Positions 11,276 to 22,906 of a DNA stretch of 64,000 nt are shown in pieces. Position 1 is the first letter of the stretch; each line of letters begins with the position of its first letter. Source of the DNA: Calliopum simillimum. Lineage: Eukaryota; Arthropoda; Insecta; Diptera; Lauxaniidae. The stretch spans positions 85,891,058 to 85,955,057 of the forward strand of contig OX638372.1 of the NCBI GenBank assembly GCA_951812925.1, given 5' to 3'. The notes beneath the pieces were generated by a model. The model saw only the letters and a program-made list of their open reading frames with translations, was not told the DNA's origin and made no database searches. Both the position numbers and the translations under genes were made by a program.

Positions 11276-12175
11276 CCCTTTCAGGACCATAGGGACATAT
11301 GTGTCCCAAGACAAAAATAAATTATATTTAAATAAGTAAGAAACCGATGTAATTTTGACATTTATCAGTTCCTAAAAGCTTCCTTTATTCCTATTAAATC
11401 TGGCAACACCATCAGAAACACCGTTATTTTTGTATGATCATTCTAATGTGACAATTTGTGTGGTGAACTATTGCTATACTTTACAGCAGAATTTATAGGT
11501 GTTTAATTGTTTTTAATCATATTATAGTGTGAAATAATTGTTGACATGTAAATAAATTCTTGTTTTATAAATTAATTGAACCATTATTTAAGTTTAGTAC
11601 ATTGATAAATCATGAAATTCAAAATGGGACACCGGTGTCCCTATGGTCGTAAAGGGTAACTTTTTAACTCACTTTTGTACTACAATTTTATCAAATTCAC
11701 AGGCAATCAAAATAAAAAAATTTAATGAACCTGTTAGTAGACATATGTACTGTAAGGTACTTTTTGACACTGAATTCGAATCCGAGGCCAGAATTGCTCA
11801 TATACTTCAGGATTTCGAGATATCCGTGCTTGAAGCTGAGAAAGCGCTGTTTTCAATCTTGCGGTGTAGTTCCAGGAGATGGTTTATTTTAATTCTTTTG
11901 ATGGCATCAAATAGCCCTACCTATCAAACCATACCTTTAAATTTTTTCAATTGTACCCTTACTTTGCGAGTTATCACCCTTTGAAATAAGGGCATATTTT
12001 CCCCATAAAAAAATGTATGGGAAAAAGTCTTCCTTAACGAACACGAAAATTCCAGAAAAACCGTTAAAATTTTTTGAATTTTTACTTTAAAATATGTTTT
12101 CTGGACGCCCAATAGACCATTATAAATAGCTAACATGGTTGCATAAGCTCCCAATTCCTTACGGTCCTGAAAGGG
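11276..12175. mobile_element. piggyBac-like non-autonomous element with TTAA duplication
   Basis: The ends are CCCTTTCAGGACC (11276) and GGTCCTGAAAGGG (ending 12175), flanked by TTAA at 11272-11275 and 12176-12179. A TTAA target and a CCC/GGG terminus are the hallmarks of piggyBac. A shorter unit is nested inside: 11276-11656 has its own inverted ends, CCATAGGGACA near 11287 and TGTCCCTATGG near 11635, ending AAAGGG. No transposase frame was found. Either an internal end was duplicated or two related elements are merged. Confidence 0.75.
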
Positions 12176-12179
12176 TTAA

Positions 12180-15040
12180 AAAGCTTTCCGTTTATGTATT
12201 CACCCACAGATAAGCAATCAACTCAGTACTTGTGCAGATCTGGGTCACTTGCTTGCAGCTTATGCAAAATATAAAAGGTGCGCTAGTAATGACATCACTG
12301 CTCTAAAGCTAAACTCAGATGCGATTTCAATCTTGAAAGTCAACCCTAAGCACGCTATTCGCAACATGCGACTATAAGCACCCGAAAACTGATCAAAATT
12401 GGCCTTTTTGGATGCAGTTCTTGAGATGCTCCTGCTATAAATTCGAAATCAATATTCAACATTAATGAAAGGTAATTATCTACCAAATAAAGTAGAGAAC
12501 TAAAATTTTCTTAACCGAGCTAAGTTGTTTGTGTTTTATTGGAATCTTTAACCCTCAAACTCCCCAAAAAAATCTTACATTATTTTTTAAGCATGTCCAT
12601 TAGCATTTGTATTACCGCTTTTCATTAATTTATTATGCCACCCTAATTTCAACACCTTTTCTTTCTTTGTTTCCCCCACTTTTTCCCCTTTATGAACATA
12701 ATTACTTCATTAAAAGCGATTCTGCGAATATAATTAAAATTAGAAAACTCAAATTAAAATTTACTCTCGCTAAACAACCCAACGATTCTTTGAGTGACAG
12801 CGCAGCGCCTGTTCTTATTCCTTCATTGCTTCTGCTGCTGCTTCGTCAGTCGTCCTCAACTGTCAACCGCACTAATAACGGTTTTCAAATGTCATTTACT
12901 TAGCTTATGAGTAGTTAAGCGCGCACTTATTACCAAGCAATATGGCGGAAGCAACAGGAACAGTGATGCCGTATTTTTTGTAAAGTAAAATCTGTGGGCT
13001 AAAATATATCACTCATGCCATTTGCTATATTTTATTGAAAAAATGCTTTAAGCATAACAAAGCAGCACATGCTCGCATCCCTTTTTGCTTATAATTTTTA
13101 AAATCAAAAGGCTGAATTGCAGTTCATATGAGTTTTAATTAAAACATTGCCAATTAGTTGAAATTTAAAAAAAAAAAGAAATTAAAATAAAACAATACAG
13201 TCAATATTATTCATATCCTTTGATTTTATGCACTTCCAATGATTTTCAATACCTTCACAGTACATGTCATGCAGGCTTTTAACCCCATGTAAGTCAAACA
13301 TCTCTGCTGTATTTCTAATTGTATGCCCATACATTATTCTAATTACTAATTTCGATTTATTAAAAAAATATGCTCTGACTTGGGATTTTCATAACAAAAA
13401 AAAACCAAAATAATTTTTTTTTGTATTTTCAACACTTTTGTCACTACGCCTGTAAACAATAAATTCTCCAGCGTTTTTTGTGTCATTTGCGCCCATTTAC
13501 GAAATTAGTCAAATGCGCTTTTTGTACAACATCGAACAATCACAAATGGTGCATTCTCTGGGGACCCCTTGTTTGCAGATACGTAACCCATACATGGTAT
13601 ACCACAAAATGCATATTAGCTTCCAGTCAATGCATTTCTTTTAATAAGAAAATCATGCTCAAAGCCATTACCACATCTTAATTTCGAACCTGTTACGATT
13701 TGAAGGTATTCGAGTGAAAATTCACAAAAGTGGGTGTATATTTATTTTAAATCTCTATGAAATTGCATTGTTATTAAAGATTTAAAAAAAAAGTATTTAA
13801 TACACTTTGACAGCTGCATTTGAATGCACAAGCCAGGGTCGGAGTTGCCGTTTAACCCGAGAGTTCTGGGCCTACAAGAGCAAACGACAGGTGGCTTCAA
13901 ATTTTGGTTAATGCTTCATATATTTTGTTTGTTGAAGTTTTCACAAATTTTATTTTTTGAGACTGAAAATCCAAAATACTTTAATCTGCCGCTGGCATCA
14001 ATAATGGCAGTATAAATCAATAAATTTAAGAACAACAAGAAAGGGTGTTAGCGTAATTGGCTCCCACAAAATACTTACGATGGAAGAAGTTGAATAAGTT
14101 TCACTGTGGAAACGTCTGCTATTCCCGCAAAAAGGTGGTACAGTCAAAGTGGTGTCTTTTTATCAACCTTTTGAAGTCCCGAATTATGCCACAATCTAAT
14201 AACACAGACCATTCCGGTATTTTATTGAAAATTATGAAGCTGTTCTTCTTTTGTACGAATCTGAACTTGGTTTTTTTCTACCAAATCACGATGCTAAATG
14301 GCGTAGTTGTTATTTCCAACCGGCATCCGCTAATCATCACCTATGCGTAAAACCTTATTATTCAACTTACAAAAGACTTAATAAAATTTGTATGGAGTTG
14401 AAATACCTGTTTTTCAATGGATGATAACTTAGAAAGTAAGGATTAAATTGGAAGAGTAAAAAAGAAAATTATTAAAAGAAAGTTCTTTTCTATTTGTTGC
14501 ATGTGGTAAAATTAGTTGCACTTTATACAACGCTTTCCGCAATTTGAAGCTCGGATTCGTAAATATGAGATTCGGAACTCTCATATTCGGCTGTAAAATT
14601 CAAGAATCGTAGTGTTAATTTTAAACTATTCACAAAGTAAAAATTTTAGATTCATTTTAATACCAAAAAAGTATTTATATAAGTAGAACAATTGCAAAAA
14701 AAAGTATTAATGTTAAAATATTTTGGAACAAATTTCAAACTTTTCTGGAATAAATTTCAAACTTTTTTGGAAAAAATTTTGAATTTAATACAAAAATAGC
14801 TTAAAATCAATACTAAAAGAAATCAAAATAAAAATAAACTATTATTTTTTAGAATGCAAATTTTTTTTAACAATTTTTAGGAAAGCTGAAAAATGCCTTA
14901 GAACTGCATTACTATTGCAGTTTGCAAAACTATTTTTTTTTTTTTTCTTTAATTAAATTTTAATTTTATTCAATAGGAGAAAAACATTTCTCCACGCTGT
15001 TCTTTTCTTATCGTTTCTTTTCTTTTCTTTTTTCTTTTAT
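12180..15040. other. AT-rich noncoding stretch
   Basis: No domain-bearing frame was seen. Small frames at 12607-12903, 13478-13681 and 14057-14350 are isolated and unrecognised. Part of the 3' side (14751-14845) belongs to a direct repeat with 16403-16485, described separately. Confidence 0.45.
14751..14845 (+). repeat. Direct repeat, copy 1 (partner 16403-16485)
   Basis: AAATTTCAAAC-TTTTTTGG, TTTTGAATTTAATAC and AAAATCAATAC occur in the same order at 16403-16485 with scattered changes. The two copies lie in the same orientation about 1.65 kb apart and enclose the palindromic DNA near 15.5 kb. Confidence 0.55.
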
Positions 15041-15048
15041 CATACAAA

Positions 15049-15130
15049 CAGTGGCGGATTTACCTTATAGGCAACATAGGCAGCTGCCTAGGGCGGCAAA
15101 TTTTTAGGGGCGGCAAATTTCGACCGTTTA
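15049..15130 (+). repeat. Possible hAT-like terminus
   Basis: The stretch begins CAGTGGCGGATTTACC and carries AGGGCGGCAAATTT twice. Many hAT elements start CAGTGGCG, but I found no matching opposite end, so it may be a lone end. Confidence 0.35.
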
Positions 15131-15444
15131 CACTAGACAAAATGCCACTTTTGAGTGCGAGACTATAAAACTTTTTACCCAAAAGTTTTCAAGTCCAGCA
15201 TATTGTTGAATATTCTTTTTTTTTCTTTCCGTATGATAATATATAGCGTATTTATAAGTATTTTTACGTTTTTCGACCTATTTTGAGGGCGGGGGACCTA
15301 ATTGCGATTTTAAAAATTATTGAATTATTGTTGCTAACCCCATAAGGTATTGTATAAAATAAGAAAATCGGAGTTTTCTCCAACTATCAGTTGAGCCCCG
15401 TACTTCAGGTTTGTTTTATTTGAATTCTAGGAGGTTCTGCCCCC

Positions 15445-15527
15445 TATCGCGACTTGAAAATCATTCAAAATTGAACATAGTAGTGCGCATACAATGTTCA
15501 ATTTTGAATGATTTTCAAGACGCGATA
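15445..15527. repeat. Near-perfect 33-bp-arm palindrome
   Basis: The arms 15445-15477 and 15495-15527 are inverted copies around a 17-nt loop. The inner 25 bp match perfectly (CTTGAAAATCATTCAAAATT pairs with AATTTTGAATGATTTTCAAG), and the outer part has one mismatch. The right arm runs into the 'tctcatgaacggtaagtcg' module. Confidence 0.8.
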
Positions 15528-15810
15528 TCTCATGAACGGTAAGTCGGACGAAAAAACAGTACGGAAAGACCCTTATAGGGAATTGAACGTTCTACAAAAT
15601 GCAAGAAAGTTTTTTTTTTCTAGAACGAACCGTTTTGGACATTTTTTGAAAAAACGATTTTGTTTCGAAATTTCAGGTTTGTTAAAAAAATATCTCCTAA
15701 ACTATAAGTCATACGAAAAATAAACAATACGTAGCTAGTGGTACAAGTAATTCCCTATAAAAAGATATTTTTACTTTAAACGTGTGACTCACCGTTCATG
15801 AGTTATCGTA
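15523..15810. mobile_element. Foldback fragment with the CTCATGAAC module
   Basis: CATGAACGGTAAGTCGGAC (15531 on) pairs with GTGACTCACCGTTCATG (to about 15803). Around them, ATAGGGAATTG/CTAC and CAAGTAATTCCCTAT are also inverted. The same module occurs in the elements at 24450-24768 and 47795-48180. No gene. Confidence 0.6.
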
Positions 15811-16402
15811 GTTTTAAATTCAACACTAATGATAATTTCAACTAATGAGTTATAAGCAGTACAAAACCAATAAAAAGGTAATTTTTATAGGAAATTTTAT
15901 AAGCTACAATATTGCGCCACAATATTTTTCTCTAAATGTAACCGTTAAAGAGATATTTGTAAAAAACTGATTTTGGACGCCATTTTTCCAATATGGCGGC
16001 GCGAGCGAACACGATTCGAGGTAGCAAAGTTGAAATTCTGAAAGAGCACGTCGAAATCTATAAAAAAACTCACTTGCAAAAATCCTGCAAAACTTTCCAG
16101 GTAAAACTACCAAATGACTGTACGATTTTGATAAATATAGTTTTTCAAATTTTGAAACTAAAAAGTTTCTCCAAGCTAAATTAAAACTTTGATGGCATTA
16201 GTTTCAAACCAAAATTATTAAAATTGGCGCAGAGAATATTTTAATACTTTTCTTGGACTTATTTTAAAACTAAAAATGATTAGTTTTTTGAATTTAAAGT
16301 TATAATGGGATTGTTTTTAAGCCACTTTGGTATTAAAAAATTTAAAAAACTAAATGGTTTAAAAGCAATTATTTTTTGTGATAAAATTTAAATCTACCGG
16401 AA

Positions 16403-16485
16403 TAAATTTCAACCTTTTTTGGAATAAATTTTGAATTTAATACCAAAACAGATTAAAATCAATACCGAATGGAATCAAAAGTAAA
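16403..16485 (+). repeat. Direct repeat, copy 2 (partner 14751-14845)
   Basis: Same-order match to copy 1, with TTGAATTTAATACC and AAAATCAATACC well conserved. Confidence 0.55.
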
Positions 16486-18140
16486 CTACGTGTATCATTT
16501 TTTGCTGTGAAGACATGTGGTGAGCGCCAACATATTTTCGCATGGGCGGAGAAGTTGCTTAAATTTCGATTTATTTGTTTGCAATAGGAATTTTCAGTAA
16601 TAAATGAAAAATTGTGGACCAAAAACATGATACCATTTTATTCCCTGGTCTATTTTTCCAAAATCATTACTAGTTGCTACAAAAAGCCCGTTTCACGTGT
16701 ATATTCTTAGGTGGCTCACTTGAGAAATTTTTGGCCTATGATAAAATAAGGTTCATTTTGGCACGACGCGACACATATGATTATTAGAATACCAAAATTC
16801 CTCTAACCAAATGTATATTAAGATCGGCTCAATAAACATCAAAGGCATATTAAATAAGTATTACCAAAGTTTGTTAGTTGTTAATAAATATTTTCAAAAA
16901 TCAAATAAATTCTTTTCTCAGTGCATTACACTAAAACTTTATGTCGCCAATGTCACTTTTAACTCTTACGTATATTGTCTGTCCATATTTTTTATAAAAA
17001 ATAGTTCTAAACATTTAGATTAAAAAATATGACGATAGTAATTCTCACTTCTCTCCCCTTCTCTTTGTATTTTAACAAAATGTCTCAAAGTTTTTCCAAT
17101 TAAGCGAAATTTTTTCGTTTGTTTTAGATTGAAAACAAATTTTTTGTTATACCATTTCTGTTGAATGGTTTGATATAACTGACGACAATGTGTTGCGTGT
17201 GCTCACTTATGCAACAACATCATATGCTACCATACTACAACATGTCATCATGTCCTTAAATGTCCTTAACAAGCAAACAGACGTGAATATATGAAAAAAA
17301 TGTAAGAAACCAAATTGTAACAGAAAAAAAAAATCGCTTTTTGTCAACCACTTTATCACCCCCAATGCCGTACCTTTCTCATTCCCAAAGAAAAGATTCC
17401 TAGCAAAAGAAATATTAAAAAAAAAAAAAAAATCTGCAATAATTTGCGACAAATATTGAAAAGAAAATCCTTGCGTGCATTTTTTCTTTTTTGTTTTTAA
17501 GTATTTCATGGCATTTTTAATTGAAAAATTTTTTCATTATAAGCGGATATTTTACGCGAAATGAGGAAATGACTTAATTTCATTAAATGGCGGCGAGCGC
17601 GAGGATTTCATCTCGTTATGACATGTTTTCAAGTTTATTTGGTTTCGCCATACATGGGGGTTTATTGTGGAATCACAAACAAAAAAAAAAGGACTCAAGT
17701 GAGCTGTTGCCTTATGGTTAGTTTTCATGCAACATATTCGCATGTAAGTAAGTATGTAGGCATTAGTAATAGGGCCGTTTTGTAAAAAATGTCGCTTATT
17801 TAGTTGTCTTTTTCATTAATCTTAACAAATTATAATGTTATTTTTCAGTCGAAATGATTAACAGTGGAACCAAGAGTGCTATAAGGTAATGAAAAATGAA
17901 AAAAGCTTTACATACTAAAATGTATAAAATCGAAAGTTGAGTCAGTCACATATTTATGCGAAGTGCTTGAGCGGCAAGTCAGAAAGCGCTTGGACATCCT
18001 AGTATATTCTGGTACTTTTTTAAAACTATCTTTCAGATTTAGAAAATTTTGTACAAGGTTATTTTGTAAGGTATGTATTTAGTAAGAGAACATGCAAATC
18101 TCATTTTATTGACTCCAATCATGTTAGAAAGCTTACGTCA
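16486..18140. other. AT-rich noncoding stretch
   Basis: No recognisable gene. A segment at 16711-16760 (GGTGGCTCACTTGAGAAATT) is shared, inverted, with the foldback at 55910-56708, so part of this stretch is repeat-derived. Confidence 0.45.
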
Positions 18141-18144
18141 TAAC

Positions 18145-18303
18145 GGGCTGTCCATAAACTCCGTGACGCTAAAATTCGCTATATTCAAGCCCCCCCCCCC
18201 TTTATGTGACGGTAGCTTCATATAAAAAATAAATAAAAAACACCAAGCGCGACGCTTGCTCGAACCCCCCCTCTAGGAGCGTCACGGAGTTTATGGACAG
18301 CCC
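18145..18303. mobile_element. 159-bp MITE with GGGCTGTCCATAAACT ends
   Basis: GGGCTGTCCATAAACTCCGT at 18145 and its inverse ACGGAGTTTATGGACAGCCC ending at 18303 form near-perfect terminal inverted repeats of about 26 bp including GACGC/GCGTC. The interior is noncoding, with a C-run and a short GCGCGACGCTTGC stretch. Termini of this kind are common in insect genomes; superfamily not assigned. Confidence 0.8.
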
Positions 18304-18938
18304 CTAAGGGAAGTGGTAAGCATGATACCATGAAGAATATAAACGTTCTACATGGCGTATTAGATTTATATTTTGTAATTATTATTTCTTAATTTATCTC
18401 CATTACTTTTGTGCCTTACCGTGTAAGACAGAACGGCAGCCGTGTGAGAGTTAATAGTAATGGGGTAGAGCTATCCCTTATGATTTTCCAACTTACGGCT
18501 TGAAATTTATTTTAAGAAAAAAAAAAAAAAATTTTATATTTTTAGACAAAAAAATACAATCCATTTTTAACGCTAAGCCTAAGTACATGAAGTCCTTTTT
18601 TTGTTGTTTAAATCTCATTATACGAGGATAACACAACACTCATATAAAACCACCACAGCATCCGACAGCGGTCCTTTCCCCATTTTATTTGTGGTGAGTT
18701 AGGTACAATTGCATCACCGCTGCTATAAAATGATTTTATGGCAACACGTGAGAGCACTACTAAGCACATAAGCACACCAACTTTGCGACATTATTTTCCG
18801 CTAGAGGTCGCAATGGCAATAACGTCTTTTCTCATTTAAGCTAAAGGGTGGAAGTCCTTGCTAAGTCGATTTCATATTCAGAAAGTGGCTGTTGAAATAA
18901 AATAATATTATTTCAAAAACTATTTATTGAAATACATA

Positions 18939-19440
18939 CAGCCTTGGCCAAAAGTATGGGGCACCCCATAAAAATGCATGTTTTTACTAATTGAACAAAT
19001 AATAAATTCTTATCAAAATTACGGGGTCACAAAATATTACATAGAACAAAAAGCGGCACATTTTTAAAGTCATAAAACAGCTGGTGACCAAAAACAAAAG
19101 ATATGGATTTCTTGTGATCTTACCAGTCAATGCTTGTTCATTCATTTTCGGAATTCTAAAAATTGAAAAAACAAATGTATTTCTGGTTTAGTGACAAAAC
19201 TTGACATCTAATTTATTTAACAATGCCAAAAAAAAAGAGAAATTAGTTTAGAGAACAGGGTAAAACTTCAACTTTTACGCAAACTATGAAGATTGCAAGA
19301 AAATATCGCCAAATTTTTAGAATGTGCAATACTGGTTCAAAAAAATAAATTTAAAAATAAATCGCTGTTGTAGATATTTGGGTGAACAAACAACCAACAA
19401 AGTGGTGCCAATCGAAGTAAAAGCTGGCCAAAAATGTTAT
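18939..19440 (+). pseudogene. Tc1-like element 5' end fragment
   Basis: TA followed by CAGCCTTGGCCAAAAGTATG (18939) is a typical Tc1-type start. About 280 bp downstream an ATG at 19223 opens MPKKKRN, then a stop, then TMKIARKYRQIF, plausible for the HTH N-terminus of a Tc1 transposase but heavily decayed. At the 3' side, GTAAAAGCTGGCCAAAAAT (19418 on) recurs inverted at about 21656-21675, so the piece may be one arm of a larger rearranged element. Confidence 0.4.
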
Positions 19441-19499
19441 TCTGAAAGTAAACTTTTGAAAATCAGTTTTTAGGCACTAATGATAGTAAGTGCAACTTT

Positions 19500-19690
19500 T
19501 GAGCAAAAATAAGTTGAGTTCGGACAAGGGGGCGTGGCACCTCCCATATAAACAAAAGTTTAAAAATGATATACTGAATTTTACTTAGATACTAAGAATA
19601 TTAAATAAAAACTTTGAGCAAAAACTAGGCGAACTCGAACAGGAGGGCGTGGCACCTTTCCTATAAACAGAAGTTGCAAAATGCTCTACT
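19500..19690 (-). repeat. Dispersed repeat (partner of 1-788)
   Basis: GGGGGCGTGGCACCTCCCAT near 19530 and AGGGCGTGGCACCTTTCC near 19645 are reverse-complement copies of the motif near 218 and 358, with the same spacing of roughly 120-145 bp. Confidence 0.6.
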
Positions 19691-19771
19691 AATAAATTTT
19701 TGTAATTAAAATATTTGCAATTTCTTTTAAAAAGAATTCCTAATTTATTCAGTAATGAAATAAATAAATAA

Positions 19772-20045
19772 TAGCTTTGTTTGACGAACTTAGATCAGAG
19801 TAGAGCAGAGCAGAGTAGAGCAGCTTTTGAAAAATGACATATTACTTTTGAAGCAGGCTAGAGTAGAGCAGAGCAGAAATTTCGAAAAACACAAATCAAG
19901 CAACTTAGAGTAAACTAGGAAAAATTTAAAAATAATTACATTTTTAGACATTAAAAATAAAAAATAAACAACAAAGTTTCATCGAACACTTTTGACTGCT
20001 CTAACTTGATCTGGAGTACTCTAGAGCAATCATCAAACAAAGCTA
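19772..20045. mobile_element. 274-bp MITE with TAGCTTTGTTTGA ends and AGAGC repeats
   Basis: TAGCTTTGTTTGACGA (19772) pairs with TCATCAAACAAAGCTA (ending 20045). Inside are runs of AGAGTAGAGCAGAGC near 19798-19822 and 19860-19877, and inverted CTCTAGAGCA near 20020. No gene. Confidence 0.65.
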
Positions 20046-20149
20046 ATATAACATAAGTTTTATTCTCAAAAAGAAAAAAACAGTTTTGAAATTTGATGTC
20101 AGCAACAGCATCAGAAAAACCATACCAGTAACAACTCTGCGAGTACTTT

Positions 20150-21650
20150 ACACTTTTGGACGTCCGCATCAAAACATTCTGAATCACTGTCTTTGTCGAA
20201 ATCTACATATATTCGCTGAACATGGAGAGGACGAAATTAGAAGTTCCAAAAGTTTTGGACTAAGCAGGCCACTTGTTTGGATCTGAAGACGCCAGGAGTC
20301 TGTTAAAAATATCTTCTATCGTATACACACGGGAAGTTTACGCTCAAAGCTTTCGCGAGATCTTTTGATGTCTTTATTTCGGGCTTCAGCTGTTTTTAAG
20401 CAGTAATCCTTGACTTTTTCAACGGATACACTTAAATTTTCAAATATTTTTATATATTATCTTTTTAAATCACGAATATTTGTTTGGGAGGTGGAAGTAA
20501 TTTTCGTTCGATTTTTCTCGCTTTTAGACCAAACATCTGCATGACGAACTGAAGCTGGCAGAATCTCGCACTGTGAGCAAGCGTAGGAAGTAATCGAGCG
20601 CTACGAGTAACCAATCAGCGCTTCCGAAATAAAAAAAAAATCGGTGCCCATAATTTTCAAAAATGGTGCCCAAAAGTGCCCGTTTCGAGCAAACCAACTT
20701 TTTTTTTTTGTTTTGAAAGCGCGCATTGATTTATAATCCTTTACTCCTTAAGTAAATGGTTTATTTTTGTTCAAATTAATCTGTTTACAATCGTCACCTC
20801 AATTTGTACTACAACTAGGTAACTGAAATTTTCTAGTTTTAAGATACGAGTATATGTAATTCAATTCAAATATTTTTGGAAATTTGGATTTAGAACGATT
20901 TTTAAGAATTTACAGACTTCACTTATAACTACTTTTTGGACAAAGTTGAAAAATTTTAAAAAACATTTGATTGTGAATTTCTTCAGTATAAAAATATAGC
21001 TTAGCCCAAATTTTAGCCAGTTTTGTTTTTGTTAAAATCATGAAGCTAAATAAACGTGACCTCCGCCCTTCTAACAAAAAACTGATATTTCACGAGGCTG
21101 TACAGATAAGAGGAAATTTTTTCAGGCTTCCTTATAACACAAGACGATAGATCTATCCTCTGGCATAAGGAATTTGCAAGAAAACTAATACATGTGTCAT
21201 AATTCATGACTTCCACCCTTTTAACATTAGCCAAAACAAATATTTGGAAATAAATTAAATAGAGAACAATGCTCTCTCCCAGACTCTAAGGATTTAATTT
21301 TTGTAGCTGGACAAAAACTGAGTGCCCAAACAAGATTTTGAAAGTGCCCTAGAGTGCCCAAGTGCTCAAAATTTTGGAAAGTGCCCATTTCGGAAGCGCT
21401 GTACCCAATTCTTTCACCAATTATAGAAAAATTATTTGGCAATAAGACCCCGTTGTCGCCAGAGTGGTAGTTTTTTTGTAGCTCTATGATTCTGTAATTT
21501 GTGTCTCCCGCAGCTAACCTTACATCATGTATGCCAAGACCACTAATATTTCCTAATTTATGACGTTTTTTAACATTATTTTGTTTTGGAAACCAATAAC
21601 AACGCATACAATATTGCTCTTGCAAAAAAGAAAATCGAAATCGCAAGTCG
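20150..21650 (-). pseudogene. Unrecognised degraded coding sequence split by a hAT
   Basis: On the minus strand, 21650-21402 reads coherently (KKRHKLGNISGLGIHDVRLA, TNYRIIELQKNYHSGD, NNFSIIGERIGY). The sense continues on the far side of the hAT insertion at 20616-21401: about 20615-20455 gives SVRHADVWSKSEKNRTK and about 20450-20300 gives VEKVKDYCLKTAEARNKDIK. A few stops interrupt it. I cannot place it in a family; DNA on both sides is transposon-derived, so an unknown TE protein is the default reading. Confidence 0.4.
20616..21401. mobile_element. 786-bp non-autonomous hAT element
   Basis: The ends are CAGCGCTTCCGAAAT (20616) and ATTTCGGAAGCGCTG (ending 21401). They are flanked by TAACCAAT (20608-20615) and TACCCAAT (21402-21409), an 8-bp target duplication with one mismatch, as expected for hAT. 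GTGCCC motifs lie near both ends. No transposase domain was seen inside. Confidence 0.8.
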
Positions 21651-21745
21651 ATTTCATGATTTTTGGCCAGCTTTTACTTCGATTGACACAAGTGTGAGGC
21701 GTTTCGCTAATTTTTTTTTTTTTTTTTTTGTTGGTTAGTGATGGC

Positions 21746-22080
21746 TCTCGAAAATAACGCCAGAAAAATCTCCGTACAAATTTCTGGCATTATTTCCATT
21801 TTGTTTTGGAAATGAGGCCAAAACATTTTCTGGTATTCTTTCCAAAAATTATGTAGTTAACAAAACGAAAATAACGCCTGAATTTTTTTTTTTTTGTAAA
21901 TAACACCAGAAATTTTCTAGCATTACTTTTTGGAAATAAAGCGAAAAATTAATTAGGAAACAACGCCAGAATTTTTGGAAATAATGTCATGGGAAATAAC
22001 GCCAGAAAATTTTTTTGGAAATAACGCCAAAAAAATTCTCCATACAAAATTCTGGTGTAATTTCCATTTATCGACAGAAA
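21746..22080. repeat. Cluster of inverted AATAACGCCAGAA motifs
   Basis: AATAACGCCAGAAA occurs repeatedly (about 21752, 21988) with inverted forms TTTCTGGCATTATTTCC (about 21780) and TTCTGGTGTAATTTCC (about 22050). The result is a chain of small hairpins, probably an old foldback. Confidence 0.55.
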
Positions 22081-22185
22081 ATTTTTCGGCTTTGTTTCCA
22101 AATTTAAAAGGAAATAAAGAAAAAAGAATTTAAAATCTACTTTGCAAAAATATTTAATTTTAATACCATTGTCATTTATAGGCGA

Positions 22186-22877
22186 GGAGCCGGCAATACT
22201 AAAAGTGCCGTCATAGCGGATTCTGAAGTTCTTAATGCAAAATGGTAGTTTACACTAAGACGAATAAGAAAAGCATGGTTATAGCCTGGCATAAATATTT
22301 TTAAATAATTTTTGAATTATTAAGTTTTCGGAATGTTTTGCCGTCATCGCAGATTTTGATCAATCTTAATATTAATCGATGATAAATTTCGTAACCATTC
22401 AGAAAAAATCCGGCCGACCAATTTTTTTTTGCCGAAAATGACCGACAGACTTATTTCAAAGGTGGGTACAATTTCTCTGTTATCACGGAAATTTGTTTTT
22501 TTTTTTTTTTTAATTTACGTCTTTTAATGTCAAATTTAAAAATATCTTGGTTTGCGAGCTTAGAAACTTCCGGAAGTACCCACTGTTGCAAAATTAAAAT
22601 AGGCCTGCCGGTCATTTTCGGCAAAAAAAATTTGGTCGGCCAGATTTTTTCAGAATCGTTACGAAATTTATCATCGATTAATATCAAGATTGATTAAAAT
22701 CTACGATGACGGCAAAACATTCCGAAAATTTAATAATTCAAAAATCATTTAAAAATATTTCTGCCAGGCTATAACCATGCTGACCAAGCTTTTCCTATTC
22801 GTCTTAGTGGAAACTACCATTTTGCATTCAAAATTTCAGAATCCGCGATGACGGCACTTTTAGTATTGCCGGCTCCC
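22186..22877. mobile_element. 692-bp foldback element with about 280-bp arms
   Basis: GGAGCCGGCAATACTAAAAG (22186) pairs with CTTTTAGTATTGCCGGCTCC near 22877. The match continues through GTGCCGTCAT, ACGAATAAGAAAAGC, ATGTTTTGCCGTCAT, ATTAATCGATGATAAATTTC and GGCCGACCAA in both arms. The short spacer holds a T-run. No gene. Confidence 0.85.
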
Positions 22878-22906
22878 GGACTATTAGAAATATGTAGAAT
22901 ATGTAT

